A stretch of 64,000 nucleotides of DNA from an uncultured Kordiimonas sp. (GTDB lineage: Bacteria; Pseudomonadota; Alphaproteobacteria; Sphingomonadales; Kordiimonadaceae). The stretch lies in the NCBI GenBank assembly GCA_947500295.1, contig CANMRM010000006.1:308491-372490 (forward strand). Direction: 5' to 3'. A model generated the notes under the pieces. That model had not been told where the DNA came from. It saw only the letters and a list, made by a program, of their open reading frames with translations, and did no database searches. How positions within the stretch are numbered: the first letter of the stretch is position 1; each line of letters opens with the position of its first letter. This document shows, piece by piece, positions 43,473 to 53,462 of this stretch. Both the position numbers and the translations under genes were made by a program.

Positions 43473-44227
43473 TGATAGAGACAGGCCTGACTATGTCTGA
43501 CGATCAACATATTGAAGAAGCTGAGGAATCGGCAGTTGTCGAGCCATCGCCGGCAATTGACTCTGCCTTGCAGCATAGGCGCATGGTGGAAGCAATTCTG
43601 TTCGCCAGCGAAACACCTCTGTCGATTGAAGACATAGCGGAACGGGTGCCCGAAGGCGTGGATATTGCCGGTCATATTGATGCACTTATCAGTGACTATG
43701 AGACACGTGGTGTTAACCTGGTTCGGCTTGCGGGCAAGCATATGTTCCGGACAGCGGACGATTTGTCGTTCCTGTTGCGTCGGGAAGTGGATGAACCTCG
43801 TAAGCTCTCAAGAGCGGCGGTGGAAACAATGGCGATCATTGCCTATCACCAACCCGTGACCCGCACAGAGATTGAAGAAGTGCGGGGCGTGACCATATCC
43901 AAAGGAACGCTTGATGTGCTGATGGAAGCCGGTTGGGTTCGTATGGTTGGCCGGAAACGGACACCTGGGCGGCCTGTGACATATGGTACTACTGATGAGT
44001 TTCTGGTGCATTTCGGCATCGAAAGCATCAAAGACCTGCCGGGTGTTCAGGAATTGAAAGCCGCCGGTTTGCTCGATAGTGTTGATGTGGCGCTTGACAA
44101 GCTGGGCGGTATACCGACCCCTGGAGAGGGTGACGACGACCAGATCGATCTGGAACAGGCGATTGCCGAAAGTGAGCGGGACGATTTGGTCGCAACGGAC
44201 GAAACAGGCGAGCAGCAGGTTGAATAA
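43472..44227 (+). CDS. scpB: Segregation and condensation protein B
   Basis: 251 residues, starting on the last base of scpA's stop. Winged-helix repeats with EAILFASETPLSIEDIAERV and VETMAIIAYHQPVTRTEIEEVRGV are diagnostic. It partners ScpA in the SMC complex. An inverted repeat and A/T-rich leader lie between this gene and tatA. Confidence 0.93.
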   Translation: MIETGLTMSDDQHIEEAEESAVVEPSPAIDSALQHRRMVEAILFASETPLSIEDIAERVPEGVDIAGHIDALISDYETRGVNLVRLAGKHMFRTADDLSFLLRREVDEPRKLSRAAVETMAIIAYHQPVTRTEIEEVRGVTISKGTLDVLMEAGWVRMVGRKRTPGRPVTYGTTDEFLVHFGIESIKDLPGVQELKAAGLLDSVDVALDKLGGIPTPGEGDDDQIDLEQAIAESERDDLVATDETGEQQVE

Positions 44228-44252
44228 CAGGCTGAGGTAAGCTAATTACTAA

Positions 44253-44288
44253 CTTTAATTAAATGCCATAACGCATTTATAATTAAAG
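44253..44288. promoter_or_regulatory. Long inverted repeat between scpB and tatA
   Basis: CTTTAATT-AAATGC on the left and GCATTT-AT-AATTAAAG on the right form 14 paired bases, with one 2-base interruption and a 6-nt loop (CATAAC). It lies in an A/T-rich stretch 26 to 60 bases upstream of the tatA start. It may be a regulatory or mRNA-end structure. Confidence 0.55.
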
Positions 44289-44311
44289 ATAATCCATATT
44301 GGAGAAGAAGA

Positions 44312-44548
44312 ATGTTTCCTGGTTGGTTACAGATTGCGCTGGTTGCGCTTTTGATCATTCTGCTGTTTGGCCGTGGTAAAATTTCCGACCTGATGGGGGA
44401 TGTTGCCAAGGGTATCACAAGCTTTCGCAAGGGACTGAAGGAAGAGCCAAGCGAGGCCGAAGCAGCAGAACCGAAGCCGGTTTCTGATGCGCGCGTTATC
44501 GAAGGTGAGCCGGTCGCGTCTGAGGAAAAAGACAAGGCGGACGCCTGA
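44312..44548 (+). CDS. tatA: Twin-arginine translocase subunit TatA
   Basis: 78 residues. A membrane helix ([14 protein letters not shown]) with the FGRGKI motif is followed by the amphipathic helix [20 protein letters not shown] and a charged tail. It forms the translocating assembly for folded proteins carrying twin-arginine signals. Confidence 0.92.
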   Translation: MFPGWLQIALVALLIILLFGRGKISDLMGDVAKGITSFRKGLKEEPSEAEAAEPKPVSDARVIEGEPVASEEKDKADA

Positions 44549-44619
44549 TTTGCCAGTTGCGGGACGCTGTCTTTTGTATTGCCCTGAACTCAAGCCGATT
44601 TTAAACCGGAGCCACGAGC

Positions 44620-45042
44620 ATGCTTGATATTGGTGCCATAGAGCTTTTTGTGGTGGCGGTGCTCGCACTTGTTGTTGTGGGCCCGAAAGAGCTGCCCAAG
44701 CTATTGCGCACTGTTGGTGGTTTCATGCGTAAGGTCAGGGAAATGGCAGCGGAGTTCCGCTCTGGTGTTGAAGACCTTGCTGCCGAAGTGGAGCGGGAAG
44801 TAGATCCTTTTTCCGACCTCAGAAAAGAAGAGGGACTGCGACCGGGCATGAGTCCCGAGGAAATTACCGAACATATTCTGGCCGGCAAGGAGCGGGAGGC
44901 CCGCAAAAACGCGGATGGACCTGATGATGGCCCGCCATCGCCGGAGGAAAAAGCCAAAAAAACGGCAAAAAAGGACGAAAATCAGCAAAAAGAGTCAGAA
45001 AATGAAGCAAAAAGTGGTTCTTCGGGGGGCTCTCTCCCATGA
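44620..45042 (+). CDS. tatB: Twin-arginine translocase subunit TatB
   Basis: 140 residues. An N-terminal helix with [27 protein letters not shown] is the TatB signature, followed by an amphipathic helix and an acidic/Lys-rich tail. It forms the signal-receptor complex with TatC and overlaps tatC by four bases. Confidence 0.92.
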   Translation: MLDIGAIELFVVAVLALVVVGPKELPKLLRTVGGFMRKVREMAAEFRSGVEDLAAEVEREVDPFSDLRKEEGLRPGMSPEEITEHILAGKEREARKNADGPDDGPPSPEEKAKKTAKKDENQQKESENEAKSGSSGGSLP

Positions 45043-45878
45043 TGGATCAAGACAAGTTTGGGGCTTCAGAAAATCCGCCTGATATTCTCGATGATGAAGA
45101 CGAGGTTGACGCGAGCAAGGCACCTTTGCTCGACCATCTCAATGAGCTGCGGTCGCGCCTGATCAAAGTCATCTTCGGCATGTTGATCGCTTTTGTCGTC
45201 GGCCTGTTTTTTGCGGACGAAGTTTTCAATATTCTCGCCAAACCCTACATGGATGCGCAGGCTGACGGCGACACCCGCCGCATGATCTTCACCGCGCTCA
45301 CCGAAGGGTTCTTTGTCAATCTGAAAGTGGCGCTTTATGCCGCCTTTATTGTCACATTCCCGCTATTGGCGACCCAGATATGGAAATTCGTCGCGCCGGG
45401 CCTTTACCGCAATGAAAAGCGCGCTTTTCTGCCATTTTTACTAGCGACACCTGTGCTGTTCGCTATGGGGGCTTCGCTCGCTTATTTTGTCGTTATTCCC
45501 TGGGCCTGGGAATTTCTACTGAGTTTTGAGCAATCAGGCGGCATCGGCGCGGTGGAAATCAGCGCAGAAGCGAAGGTGAGCGAATATCTTTCGCTTGTCA
45601 TGCAGATGATTTTTGGATTTGGCGTTGCTTTCTTGTTGCCGGTTGCTCTCACGCTGATGGGCCGGGCCGGCATCGTGACCGCGCAGGGCCTGAGGGAAAA
45701 GCGGCGTTATATGATCGTTGGCACTTTCCTGATTGCCGCATTCCTTACGCCGCCGGACCCCATTAGCCAGATCGCCCTTGGCATTCCCATACTGCTGCTG
45801 TATGAGCTTTCCATCCTGCTGATTGCCGCAACGGAGCGCAAACGCGCAGCCGAGCGGGAAGCAGAGGAAAACGCTTGA
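45039..45878 (+). CDS. tatC: Twin-arginine translocase subunit TatC
   Basis: 279 residues. [15 protein letters not shown] precedes six membrane helices; [21 protein letters not shown] is typical of TatC loops. It recognises twin-arginine signals. An acidic N-terminal extension (about 25 residues) is longer than in E. coli. Confidence 0.95.
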   Translation: MMDQDKFGASENPPDILDDEDEVDASKAPLLDHLNELRSRLIKVIFGMLIAFVVGLFFADEVFNILAKPYMDAQADGDTRRMIFTALTEGFFVNLKVALYAAFIVTFPLLATQIWKFVAPGLYRNEKRAFLPFLLATPVLFAMGASLAYFVVIPWAWEFLLSFEQSGGIGAVEISAEAKVSEYLSLVMQMIFGFGVAFLLPVALTLMGRAGIVTAQGLREKRRYMIVGTFLIAAFLTPPDPISQIALGIPILLLYELSILLIAATERKRAAEREAEENA

Positions 45879-45955
45879 TTTTTGAGCCTGTTTTTGTGCC
45901 TGCCTAGTGAGGCTGGAAACGAAATTGGCTCCCTAGCAGAGTTTGGAATACCGCC

Positions 45956-47239
45956 ATGTTTGACCTGAAGTTCATCCGTGAAAACCCAGAAGCATTTGAT
46001 GCCGCTCTTGCCCGCCGGGGTGAAGACGCGCAGTCGGCGGTCATCCTCTCACTGGACGAACAGCACCGTGCGGTATTGACGGAAGCTCAGAACGCCCAGG
46101 CACGCCGGAACGAGGCGTCCAAATTGATTGGCCGGGCCAAAGGGCAGGGCAATGAAGAAGAGGCCCAGTCCCTGATGGCAGAAGTGTCAGAGCTGAAGGG
46201 AAAAATCGCCTCCCTTGAGGAGGAAGAGCGCACGGTTGGCGAAAAGCTCACAACGCTGCTCATGGGCCTGCCGAACGCAGTTTACGACGATGTGCCGGAC
46301 GGTGACGATGAAGAAGACAACGAGGAAGTTCGAACCTGGGGCACGCCCCGGAGCTTCAATTTTGAACCCAAAGAGCATTTTGACCTAGGCGAAGCACTCG
46401 GCGGCATGGATTTTGAACGCGCGGCCAAGCTTTCCGGCTCCCGCTTTGTGATCCTGAAGGGCGAGATCGCCCGGCTGGAACGTGCGCTTGGCCAGTTTAT
46501 GATTGACCTGCACACCCGCGAGCATGCCTACACGGAAATGTGGACACCAGCTTTGGTCCGGGAAACCGCGCTGTTGGGCACAGGCCAGCTTCCGAAGTTC
46601 GGCGATGACGCCTTCACAACCAACACAGACCACTGGCTTATCCCGACAAGCGAAGTGACGCTGACCAACATACACGCAGGCGAAATCCTTGATGAGGCGA
46701 ACCTGCCGATCAGGATGACGGCGCACAGCCAGTGTTTCCGGGCCGAGGCGGGCGCTGCCGGGCGTGATACGCGCGGCATGATCCGCCAGCACCAGTTCGA
46801 GAAGGTGGAGATGGTCTCCCTGACGATACCGGAGCAATCCGATGACGAGCTCGAGCGCATGACCGCCTGCGCGGAAGAGGTGCTGAAGCAGCTGGAATTG
46901 CCATACAGGCTAGTCAAGCTCTGCACGGGTGATATCGGATTTGGTGCCCGCAGGACCTATGATATCGAGGTCTGGTTACCGGGCCAGGGCAAGTACCGCG
47001 AAATTTCAAGCTGTTCTACCTGCGGGGACTTTCAGGCGCGCCGCATGAAAATGCGCTGTCGACACAAGGGAGAGAAGCAGACCCGCTTTGTCCATACCCT
47101 GAATGGCTCCGGCCTTGCCGTCGGGCGCACACTCATTGCCGTCATGGAAAACTATCAGGAAGCGGATGGCACCATCCGGGTACCTGATGTGCTCAAGCCC
47201 TATATGGGCGGCGTTGAGGTCATCGGGGAGGCGTCGTGA
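45956..47239 (+). CDS. serS: Serine--tRNA ligase
   Basis: 427 residues. The class II motifs are [25 protein letters not shown] (motif 2) and [21 protein letters not shown] (motif 3); the N-terminal part is the helical coiled-coil arm (EERTVGEKL). It charges tRNA-Ser and Sec tRNA. The stop overlaps the next gene's possible start. Confidence 0.97.
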   Translation: MFDLKFIRENPEAFDAALARRGEDAQSAVILSLDEQHRAVLTEAQNAQARRNEASKLIGRAKGQGNEEEAQSLMAEVSELKGKIASLEEEERTVGEKLTTLLMGLPNAVYDDVPDGDDEEDNEEVRTWGTPRSFNFEPKEHFDLGEALGGMDFERAAKLSGSRFVILKGEIARLERALGQFMIDLHTREHAYTEMWTPALVRETALLGTGQLPKFGDDAFTTNTDHWLIPTSEVTLTNIHAGEILDEANLPIRMTAHSQCFRAEAGAAGRDTRGMIRQHQFEKVEMVSLTIPEQSDDELERMTACAEEVLKQLELPYRLVKLCTGDIGFGARRTYDIEVWLPGQGKYREISSCSTCGDFQARRMKMRCRHKGEKQTRFVHTLNGSGLAVGRTLIAVMENYQEADGTIRVPDVLKPYMGGVEVIGEAS

Positions 47240-47241
47240 GT

Positions 47242-48024
47242 ATGTCAGCAAAACGCATTCTGGTCTCGAACGACGATGGTATTAACGCACCAGGTTTGAA
47301 GATTCTCGAAAACGTCGCGCGCCAGTTCAGTGATGATGTGTGGGTGGTTGCGCCGTCCACCGAGCAGTCCGGCGCCGGTCATTCCCTGACGTTGACCAAG
47401 CCACTGCGCATTCGTGAAGTTGGCGAAAAACGCTGGGCGGTTGATGGTACCCCGACAGACTGTGTAATGATGGCTGTAAACCACATCATGGCAGACAATG
47501 TGCCGACACTTATCCTTTCGGGTGTCAACAGGGGCGGCAACCTGGCGGAAGACGTGACCTACTCAGGCACCGTGTCTGTCGCCATGGAAGGCACATTGTG
47601 CGGCATCCCGTCGGTTGCTTTCAGTCAATGCATCCGCCCGCCCGCGCGGACGAAATGGGAAACCGCAGAAAAGTATGCGCCCGAGGTCCTGAAATTGTTG
47701 CTGGATACCGGATGGCCCAAAAATGTGCTTATGAATGTGAATTTCCCGGCTTTTGAGCCTGAGGAGATTGAAGGCATTCGGGTGACGGAGCAGGGCAAGC
47801 GCGAGATGCTCGGCAACAACATCGAGGAACGCACCGACCCGCGCGGCTTCCGTTACTATTGGTTTGGTCTTGGCCGAGAGGTTGGCATCCCCGGCCATGA
47901 AACGGACCTGAAGTCCGTGCGCGAGAAGAGCATTTCCATAACACCGTTGCACCTCGACCTTACCCACCATGAAACGTGCCGCGCCATCGCCGGTGCCGTC
48001 GCCCGGACATTCAAATCTTCCTAG
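47242..48024 (+). CDS. surE: 5'/3'-nucleotidase SurE
   Basis: 260 residues from ATG 47242, with GGGGAG about 11 bases upstream; an overlapping GTG at 47236 is the alternative. The metal-binding start is [14 protein letters not shown], followed by [18 protein letters not shown] and [25 protein letters not shown]-like residues. It dephosphorylates nucleotides and is part of the stationary-phase survival set. The pcm gene that often follows is missing here. Confidence 0.92.
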   Translation: [260 protein letters not shown]

Positions 48025-48082
48025 CCTGCGTAATGACTTTGGGATACGAACTCCATTTGATCGTACCCAAAGGATTGCCGGT

Positions 48083-48889
48083 ATGTTGACCGCAAACCAA
48101 CAAGCAGAATTCGATTTCGCCGGAATGCTGAAAGTGAAGTCTTTGATTTCAGACCCCGCCATTTCTCGTGCTCGGGATTCAGTTTTGTCACGGTTTGAGG
48201 CTCTGGGGTTTTGCCGGGACGGGCAGTGGCAACTTGCTGACAGGCCGCGACCAAAATGGCCGGACAAGGGGTACAGTGCAAAGGCAGTCGGCAACAAGAT
48301 CGAAAATGTCGAAAGATTGCTGGATCAGCCCGGCGTCAAACCAATTGTTGATGCCATTCTGGATCATGCCGACCTTGACAGGGAGTTTTTCAAACGTCCT
48401 CAAATACTCGTAACGTTCCCCAATGCGGGTGATTGGTTTATGCCGCATGATGGCTGGCATGTTGATATACCGCGTCTTGCAAGTGGCCGACGGCCGGGCG
48501 TTCAGGTTTTTATCCTGCTGGAAGAGATCAAACTGCAAGGAGGCGGCACCCTCGTTGTGAAAGGGTCCCACCGGCTTCTGAACAACGGCACCTTCGTTCG
48601 AAGTCGTGATGTCACAAAGCTGCTCAGGCAGGAGCCATTTTTCCACCGGTTAATGTCGGCTCCAAATTCATGCACGGATGGGCTTGAAGTCCTGGAAGGC
48701 AGCAAAAAATCGATGGAACAAATTGACCTGGATGTGGTCGAGTTGACCGGCTCTCCCGGGGACGTCTATTTCGTGGATATGCGGGCAATTCACAGCGCAG
48801 CACCTAATATGAGTGAGCTGCCAAGAATGATGGCGACACACAGGTTTTTACGGGCTGATGTCGCTTCGGAGATTAAAGCAAGCTCATGA
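48083..48889 (+). CDS. PhyH-type Fe(II)/2-oxoglutarate dioxygenase
   Basis: 268 residues; ATG 48083 is preceded by AAAGGA. The iron ligands are probably His/Asp in PHDGWHVDIPR (HxD) and the distal His in MRAIHSAAPNMSELPRMMATHRF, with Arg there able to bind 2-oxoglutarate, as in the phytanoyl-CoA dioxygenase family. It would hydroxylate an unknown small molecule. It replaces pcm between surE and the nlpD-like gene and is 58 bases from surE. Longer frames upstream overlap surE and were not chosen. Confidence 0.7.
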   Translation: MLTANQQAEFDFAGMLKVKSLISDPAISRARDSVLSRFEALGFCRDGQWQLADRPRPKWPDKGYSAKAVGNKIENVERLLDQPGVKPIVDAILDHADLDREFFKRPQILVTFPNAGDWFMPHDGWHVDIPRLASGRRPGVQVFILLEEIKLQGGGTLVVKGSHRLLNNGTFVRSRDVTKLLRQEPFFHRLMSAPNSCTDGLEVLEGSKKSMEQIDLDVVELTGSPGDVYFVDMRAIHSAAPNMSELPRMMATHRFLRADVASEIKASS

Positions 48890-49046
48890 TGTAGGTCGAG
48901 ACACGCCATGTGCGGTGTTGTTAAAGTTTGATCAGGTCTGCGGCACCCTTTCAAAGTAACGATAGAATTGATGTTTCTACCCAGACGCCGTAAGCTCGGG
49001 CAAACGGGGGTTGCCACCTGATGCCGTAAGGGCGGGGAGCATGCAT

Positions 49047-50783
49047 ATGTCATTCTGTAAAACTTTAAGACCTGTCTTTGCGGCAGGTACTCTTCTACTT
49101 GCGGCCTGTTCCTCAGGCGAACAGTCATCTGACCCAGAGGGCACATCCGCGCCTGATCTGATTGTCGTCAATGGCGATATCTATTCCAGTGATCCGGCTG
49201 CGCCGCGCCTGCAGGCCTTCGCGGTAGAGGACGGCAAGTTTACCGCTGTTGGTACAACGGCAGAAATCAGGGCGCTTGCTGGCAGCAACACACGCATCAT
49301 TGATGCAGGTGGCAATACAGTCACGCCGGGCTTTATTGACGCGCACTCTCACGTCAGTGGTAACTCGCCTGTCGTTGCAGGCGTAGATCTGTCCTATGTG
49401 GCCGACAAATCCGAATGGCTGCGCATGATTGCAGAAGTTGACGAGCGACTGCCGGAAGGCGAATGGCTGACCGGTGGCACATGGGATCACACCTTGTCGG
49501 ATGGTATCTATCCGACCAAGCAGATGCTGGATGAAGTGGTGCCGGATCGTCCCGTGTTCCTGAGCCATATCGATGGCCATTATGCATGGGTTAATTCAAA
49601 AGCTCTGGAAATGGCGGGTGTTACCGCAGAAACCGAAGCGCCTCCGGGCGGTGAAGTAGTGGTTGACCCCGAAACAGGCGATACGACCGGTATCCTCCTT
49701 GAAGGGGCACAAATGCTTGTTGGCAGAATCATCCCCGATCGCAGCGATGATCAACGGCAGGACGGGCTTGCCCGCATGTACAAATATGCCAACAGCTTCG
49801 GCGTCACAGGTTTGCATCAGATGGGCGGGCTTGATGACTATCTCCATATTGTTGAAAACGGTGACCCAACGCTCCGTATCTGGTACGGCCCCTGGAATCG
49901 TGGCGGTGTAAATGACACGATAGAAAGTGTCACACAGGACATTTTGGCTAAACAACAGGAAGTGGCGACACGTGTAGCGACAACGGCGAAAGAGGATGCA
50001 ATAGGGCCACTTTTGCGCGTTGGCTTTGTGAAACTGATCAATGACGGGGTGTTGTCGGCGCATACGGCTGTGCTGACGGAAGCCTACAGTGATCGCCCCG
50101 GCTGGACCGGAGAATATATCACTTCACCGGAGGAGCTGGCACATCAGGTCGACACATTGACCGCTGCCGGCCTGCCGGTCGCAGTTCATTCGATTGGGGA
50201 TGCGGCAGTGAAGGCGGCGCTGGACGCATTTGAAGCCGCGCAAGGCAACCCTGTTCCTTTCCCAAATCGGATCGAGCACATAGAGATCGTTCATACCGAA
50301 GACATTGAGCGCTTCCGGGAGCTGGGTGTGGTGGCTTCCATGCAGCCGAACCATGCCACCAATTCCATTGTTTATGTGCCAGTTCGGGTGGGCGAGCGTT
50401 CGTCGCGCGCCTACGTCTGGAAATCCATGTTGAAAGCCGATGTGCCCGTGGTGTTCGGCGCCGATTATTCAACGTCGCCTCTCAGCCCTCTGGTGCAGAT
50501 TGCGGATGCCGTGTTCAGGGTCAGCCCTTTTGGCTTCAACGATGGCAAGCCGTTTCATCCTGAGCAGGCCGTGTCTTTCGAGGAAGCACTGATGGCTTAC
50601 ACCCAGTCAGGTGCCAACATAACGCCGTGGAAAGACCAGATTGGATCCATCTCCGTGGGCAAATGGGCGGACTTTGTGTTGCTGGATGGCACCGTTCCCG
50701 CGCCGATGAACGAGAGCTTCCGAGACCTTGCGGTGGACGCCACTTATTTTGCCGGGCGGGAAGTATACGCAAAACCTGAGTGA
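49047..50783 (+). CDS. Amidohydrolase-family lipoprotein (YtcJ-like)
   Basis: 578 residues; the first 20 residues end in the lipobox LLAAC, so the mature protein is a lipid-anchored periplasmic enzyme. The metal motif GFIDAHSHVSG, a second HIDGHYAW and the DAAVKAALDAFEAAQ and IEHIEIVH strands are typical of Amidohydrolase_3 (PF07969). It would hydrolyse a C-N or similar bond in an exported substrate. GGGGAG lies seven bases before ATG 49047. Confidence 0.85.
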   Translation: MSFCKTLRPVFAAGTLLLAACSSGEQSSDPEGTSAPDLIVVNGDIYSSDPAAPRLQAFAVEDGKFTAVGTTAEIRALAGSNTRIIDAGGNTVTPGFIDAHSHVSGNSPVVAGVDLSYVADKSEWLRMIAEVDERLPEGEWLTGGTWDHTLSDGIYPTKQMLDEVVPDRPVFLSHIDGHYAWVNSKALEMAGVTAETEAPPGGEVVVDPETGDTTGILLEGAQMLVGRIIPDRSDDQRQDGLARMYKYANSFGVTGLHQMGGLDDYLHIVENGDPTLRIWYGPWNRGGVNDTIESVTQDILAKQQEVATRVATTAKEDAIGPLLRVGFVKLINDGVLSAHTAVLTEAYSDRPGWTGEYITSPEELAHQVDTLTAAGLPVAVHSIGDAAVKAALDAFEAAQGNPVPFPNRIEHIEIVHTEDIERFRELGVVASMQPNHATNSIVYVPVRVGERSSRAYVWKSMLKADVPVVFGADYSTSPLSPLVQIADAVFRVSPFGFNDGKPFHPEQAVSFEEALMAYTQSGANITPWKDQIGSISVGKWADFVLLDGTVPAPMNESFRDLAVDATYFAGREVYAKPE

Positions 50784-50880
50784 GCCGGCTTAAACGCCAG
50801 CCAAATATTTTTGTTTGGTGTCCGACAAATTATTGCCCCATCTGCCATGCCTTAGTATCGTTTCTACAAGGAGGGAAACG

Positions 50881-51966
50881 GTGGGCACACACTTGACCAT
50901 TATTCGAGGCATTTTGGTATCGGGGCTGGCCCTGATGCTAGCTGCCTGTTTTGGCGGCCCGCCAAACCCCGCGGACATTAAACCGGTGTACCGGGTCCTG
51001 AACTCGCCGAGGCCTGTGCCAAGCCCGCGGTGGAACCCCCGTCGTCAGCACGCAAGTGCCGCCGCACCAAGTCGCCGCCAAACCACTGCGCGGCAACCTG
51101 CGCGCCCTGCGTCGGCCCAGCCAGACAGGCCGCGCCCACAGAGCCAGCAGGCAAGCACTCAAGCTGCGAGCCAAACGCCTGTTTCGGGACAGACGATCAA
51201 GGTAAAGCGTGGTGATACGCTCTATAGCCTCGCGCGCACCAATGGTGTGCCGCTAAGGTCCCTCATCGCGGCCAACGGTATTCGCCCGCCCTATGCATTG
51301 GCAGTCGGACAGGAGCTGAAACTGCCGGTGGCACTCACGCATACGGTCAGGCGCGGTGAAACAGGGTACGGTATCTCCCGGCGCTACGGCGTTAACCTTG
51401 CAGCCCTGATGCGCCTGAACGGCGTCAGAAAGCCATACACGCTGTCAGTGGGACAGGTTTTGAAGTTGCCGGGTGGGGCAACAGCTGCCGCGCCGCAGAC
51501 TGCTTCAGCAGGATCAAGCGCGCCGACGCGCGGGCGCACAGTGGCCTTGCCGGCACCACCAGCGCGCAGCCGAAGTGGTTTTGACTGGCCGCTTGATGGC
51601 AAACTGGCGTCCCGCTTTGGCCCCAAGGAAAACGGCCTGCACAACGACGGTATCAATATATTGGCACAACGCGGCGCGCCGGTGCGGTCAGCGGAAGCGG
51701 GTGTTGTCGTTTATGCCTCTAACGCACTTGAAGGCTACGGTAACCTCTTGCTGCTCAAGCATGCAGACGGCTGGCTGACAGCCTATGCCCACAATGAGCG
51801 CCTGCTCGTCAACAAAGGTGACAGTGTGCAAAAAGGTCAGGTTATCGCGCGTGTTGGCGAAACCGGCGGTGTTACGGAGCCGCAGCTGCATTTCGAAATC
51901 CGCAAGGGCAGGCGGGCACTTGATCCCCTGGACTATCTCAAGGGCCGTGTTTCAGCGGCGCGCTAA
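50881..51966 (+). CDS. NlpD-like LysM/LytM lipoprotein
   Basis: 361 residues from GTG 50881 (AGGAGGG upstream); the lipobox is LMLAAC. Two LysM repeats (IKVKRGDTLYSLARTNGVPLRSLIAANG and THTVRRGETGYGISRRYGVNLAALMRLNG) bind peptidoglycan. The C-terminal LytM domain keeps LHFEIR but has GLHNDGIN at the first zinc site, with Asn where a catalytic Asp is expected; such degenerate domains (NlpD, EnvC, DipM) activate amidases at the division site rather than cutting. It likely works with AmiC-type enzymes. Confidence 0.82.
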   Translation: MGTHLTIIRGILVSGLALMLAACFGGPPNPADIKPVYRVLNSPRPVPSPRWNPRRQHASAAAPSRRQTTARQPARPASAQPDRPRPQSQQASTQAASQTPVSGQTIKVKRGDTLYSLARTNGVPLRSLIAANGIRPPYALAVGQELKLPVALTHTVRRGETGYGISRRYGVNLAALMRLNGVRKPYTLSVGQVLKLPGGATAAAPQTASAGSSAPTRGRTVALPAPPARSRSGFDWPLDGKLASRFGPKENGLHNDGINILAQRGAPVRSAEAGVVVYASNALEGYGNLLLLKHADGWLTAYAHNERLLVNKGDSVQKGQVIARVGETGGVTEPQLHFEIRKGRRALDPLDYLKGRVSAAR

Positions 51967-52853
51967 AACTTCACAAACTGCCCGAGTTCACCGGCGAGAT
52001 TCTGCACGAACTGCCAGGCGGTACGGCCGGATCGATTGCCGCGGGTTTTGGCCCACTCAAGCGCTGCCGGGCGCCAATCATTCTTCGGGTTTAACTTGAA
52101 GTTAGATATGTAACCGTCAATAATTGCTAAATATTCTGACTGATCGCAAGGATGGAAGCCCAGCCAGAGGCCAAAACGGTCAGAGAGGGCAATGGTTTCA
52201 TCCATTGCTTCGTTGGGGTGAATGCCAGTCGCGTTTTCCTGATCGATCATTTGGCGGGGTAGCATGTGACGGCGATTGGATGTTGCGTAAAACACCACAT
52301 TGCCGGGACGTCCCTCAAGTCCGCCTTCGAGCACGCTTTTGAGTGCTTTGAAGTCCTGATCCGGTCGGTTGAATGACAGGTCGTCGCAATAAAGAATAAA
52401 CCGGCGGGTTTCGCTGCGTAGCATGGCAAGCAGTTTGGGCAGCGACGCGATATCCTCGCGGTGAATTTCAATGAGCGCCGGCGGCATTTCCATCGACCCG
52501 ACAAGGTGCAGATGCACAGCCTTTACGAGTGTGCTTTTGCCCATGCCGCGCGCGCCCCACAAAAGAGCGTTATTGGCGCTGTAGCCGCTCGAGAAGCGGA
52601 TGCTGTTGTCCAGAAGCGACTTTTTGGTGCGGTCAATGCCAACGAGAAGGGCGAGCGGCGGTGCAGAAACCCGCTCAACAGGCCGCAATGCTATGGCTTC
52701 CGCGTCGAAAACAAAGGCGTTGCCACTTTCCAGCGGGCCGCTACCGCTACCTGCAAGAGAAGGCGCAATCGCGCCCGAAAGCTCGGTTATCGCGGCTGTC
52801 AGCGCGCTGATTTGTTCTTCAAGGGTGTCTGAAGGTTTGTTCGTCACTTGCAA
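51963..52853 (-). CDS. DUF815-family P-loop ATPase
   Basis: 296 residues. Walker A is GARGMGKST near 98-106 and Walker B is FILYCDDLSF near 148-157; TSNRRHMLPRQM is the family sensor motif. Found next to yajC in many alphaproteobacteria; role unknown. The stop overlaps the end of the NlpD-like gene on the other strand. Confidence 0.85.
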   Translation of the reverse strand: MQVTNKPSDTLEEQISALTAAITELSGAIAPSLAGSGSGPLESGNAFVFDAEAIALRPVERVSAPPLALLVGIDRTKKSLLDNSIRFSSGYSANNALLWGARGMGKSTLVKAVHLHLVGSMEMPPALIEIHREDIASLPKLLAMLRSETRRFILYCDDLSFNRPDQDFKALKSVLEGGLEGRPGNVVFYATSNRRHMLPRQMIDQENATGIHPNEAMDETIALSDRFGLWLGFHPCDQSEYLAIIDGYISNFKLNPKNDWRPAALEWAKTRGNRSGRTAWQFVQNLAGELGQFVKF

Positions 52854-53040
52854 GCGGTTCCCTGACTACCTATTTGCAAGCACATGTATCACGGGAAATT
52901 GCAGCAGGCGAGCTTCGCTTTTGTTGCAATTGGACTTTAAGCGGCTATAGTCCGCCGTTGATTGAGGGAGTGCTGCCTTTCCGGTCGTGTGGGTGACCGG
53001 CGAACATGGAGGCAGCCTGTTGATTAGAGGTATTGATCTT

Positions 53041-53382
53041 ATGTTGTTTTCTTCGCCTGCATATGCGCAAGCGGCTGGTGCGTCAGCCGGTCCTGGTCTT
53101 ATTGAGAGCCTTGCGCCGCTTATTTTGATTGTCGTGATTTTCTGGTTTCTGATTTTGCGGCCGCAAAACAAGAAAATGAAAGAACACCGCGAGATGGTAA
53201 ACAATGTGCGCCGCGGCGACACGGTGGTGACCGCAGGCGGCCTGATCGGCAAGGTTGCGAAGGTCAAGGACGATAATGAAATCGATGTCGATTTTGGTGA
53301 AGGTGTGCGCATGCGCGTGGTGAAAAGCACTTTGTCTGAAGTGCGCACCAAAGGCGAACCCGCCAAAACAGACGATAAATAA
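53041..53382 (+). CDS. yajC: Preprotein translocase subunit YajC
   Basis: 113 residues from ATG 53041 (AGAGG upstream); TTG 53020 with GGAGG is an alternative start. One membrane helix (LAPLILIVVIFWFLILRPQNKKMKEH) and the following GDTVVTAGGLIGKVAKV motif are diagnostic. It assists SecDF, whose genes follow. Confidence 0.93.
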   Translation: MLFSSPAYAQAAGASAGPGLIESLAPLILIVVIFWFLILRPQNKKMKEHREMVNNVRRGDTVVTAGGLIGKVAKVKDDNEIDVDFGEGVRMRVVKSTLSEVRTKGEPAKTDDK

Positions 53383-53390
53383 TAGGTAAT

Positions 53391-53413
53391 CCGGGCTCCA
53401 GGGCCCGGTTTTT
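53391..53413 (+). terminator. Terminator or attenuator between yajC and secD
   Basis: CCGGGC-TCCAGG-GCCCGG is followed by TTTTT. It is close to the standard form, but it separates genes that work together, so it may reduce rather than stop secDF expression. Confidence 0.75.
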
Positions 53414-53462
53414 GTATTCCGTCCTGCGATTAGGGACGGATTGAGTGAGTAGGGGACTTCCG

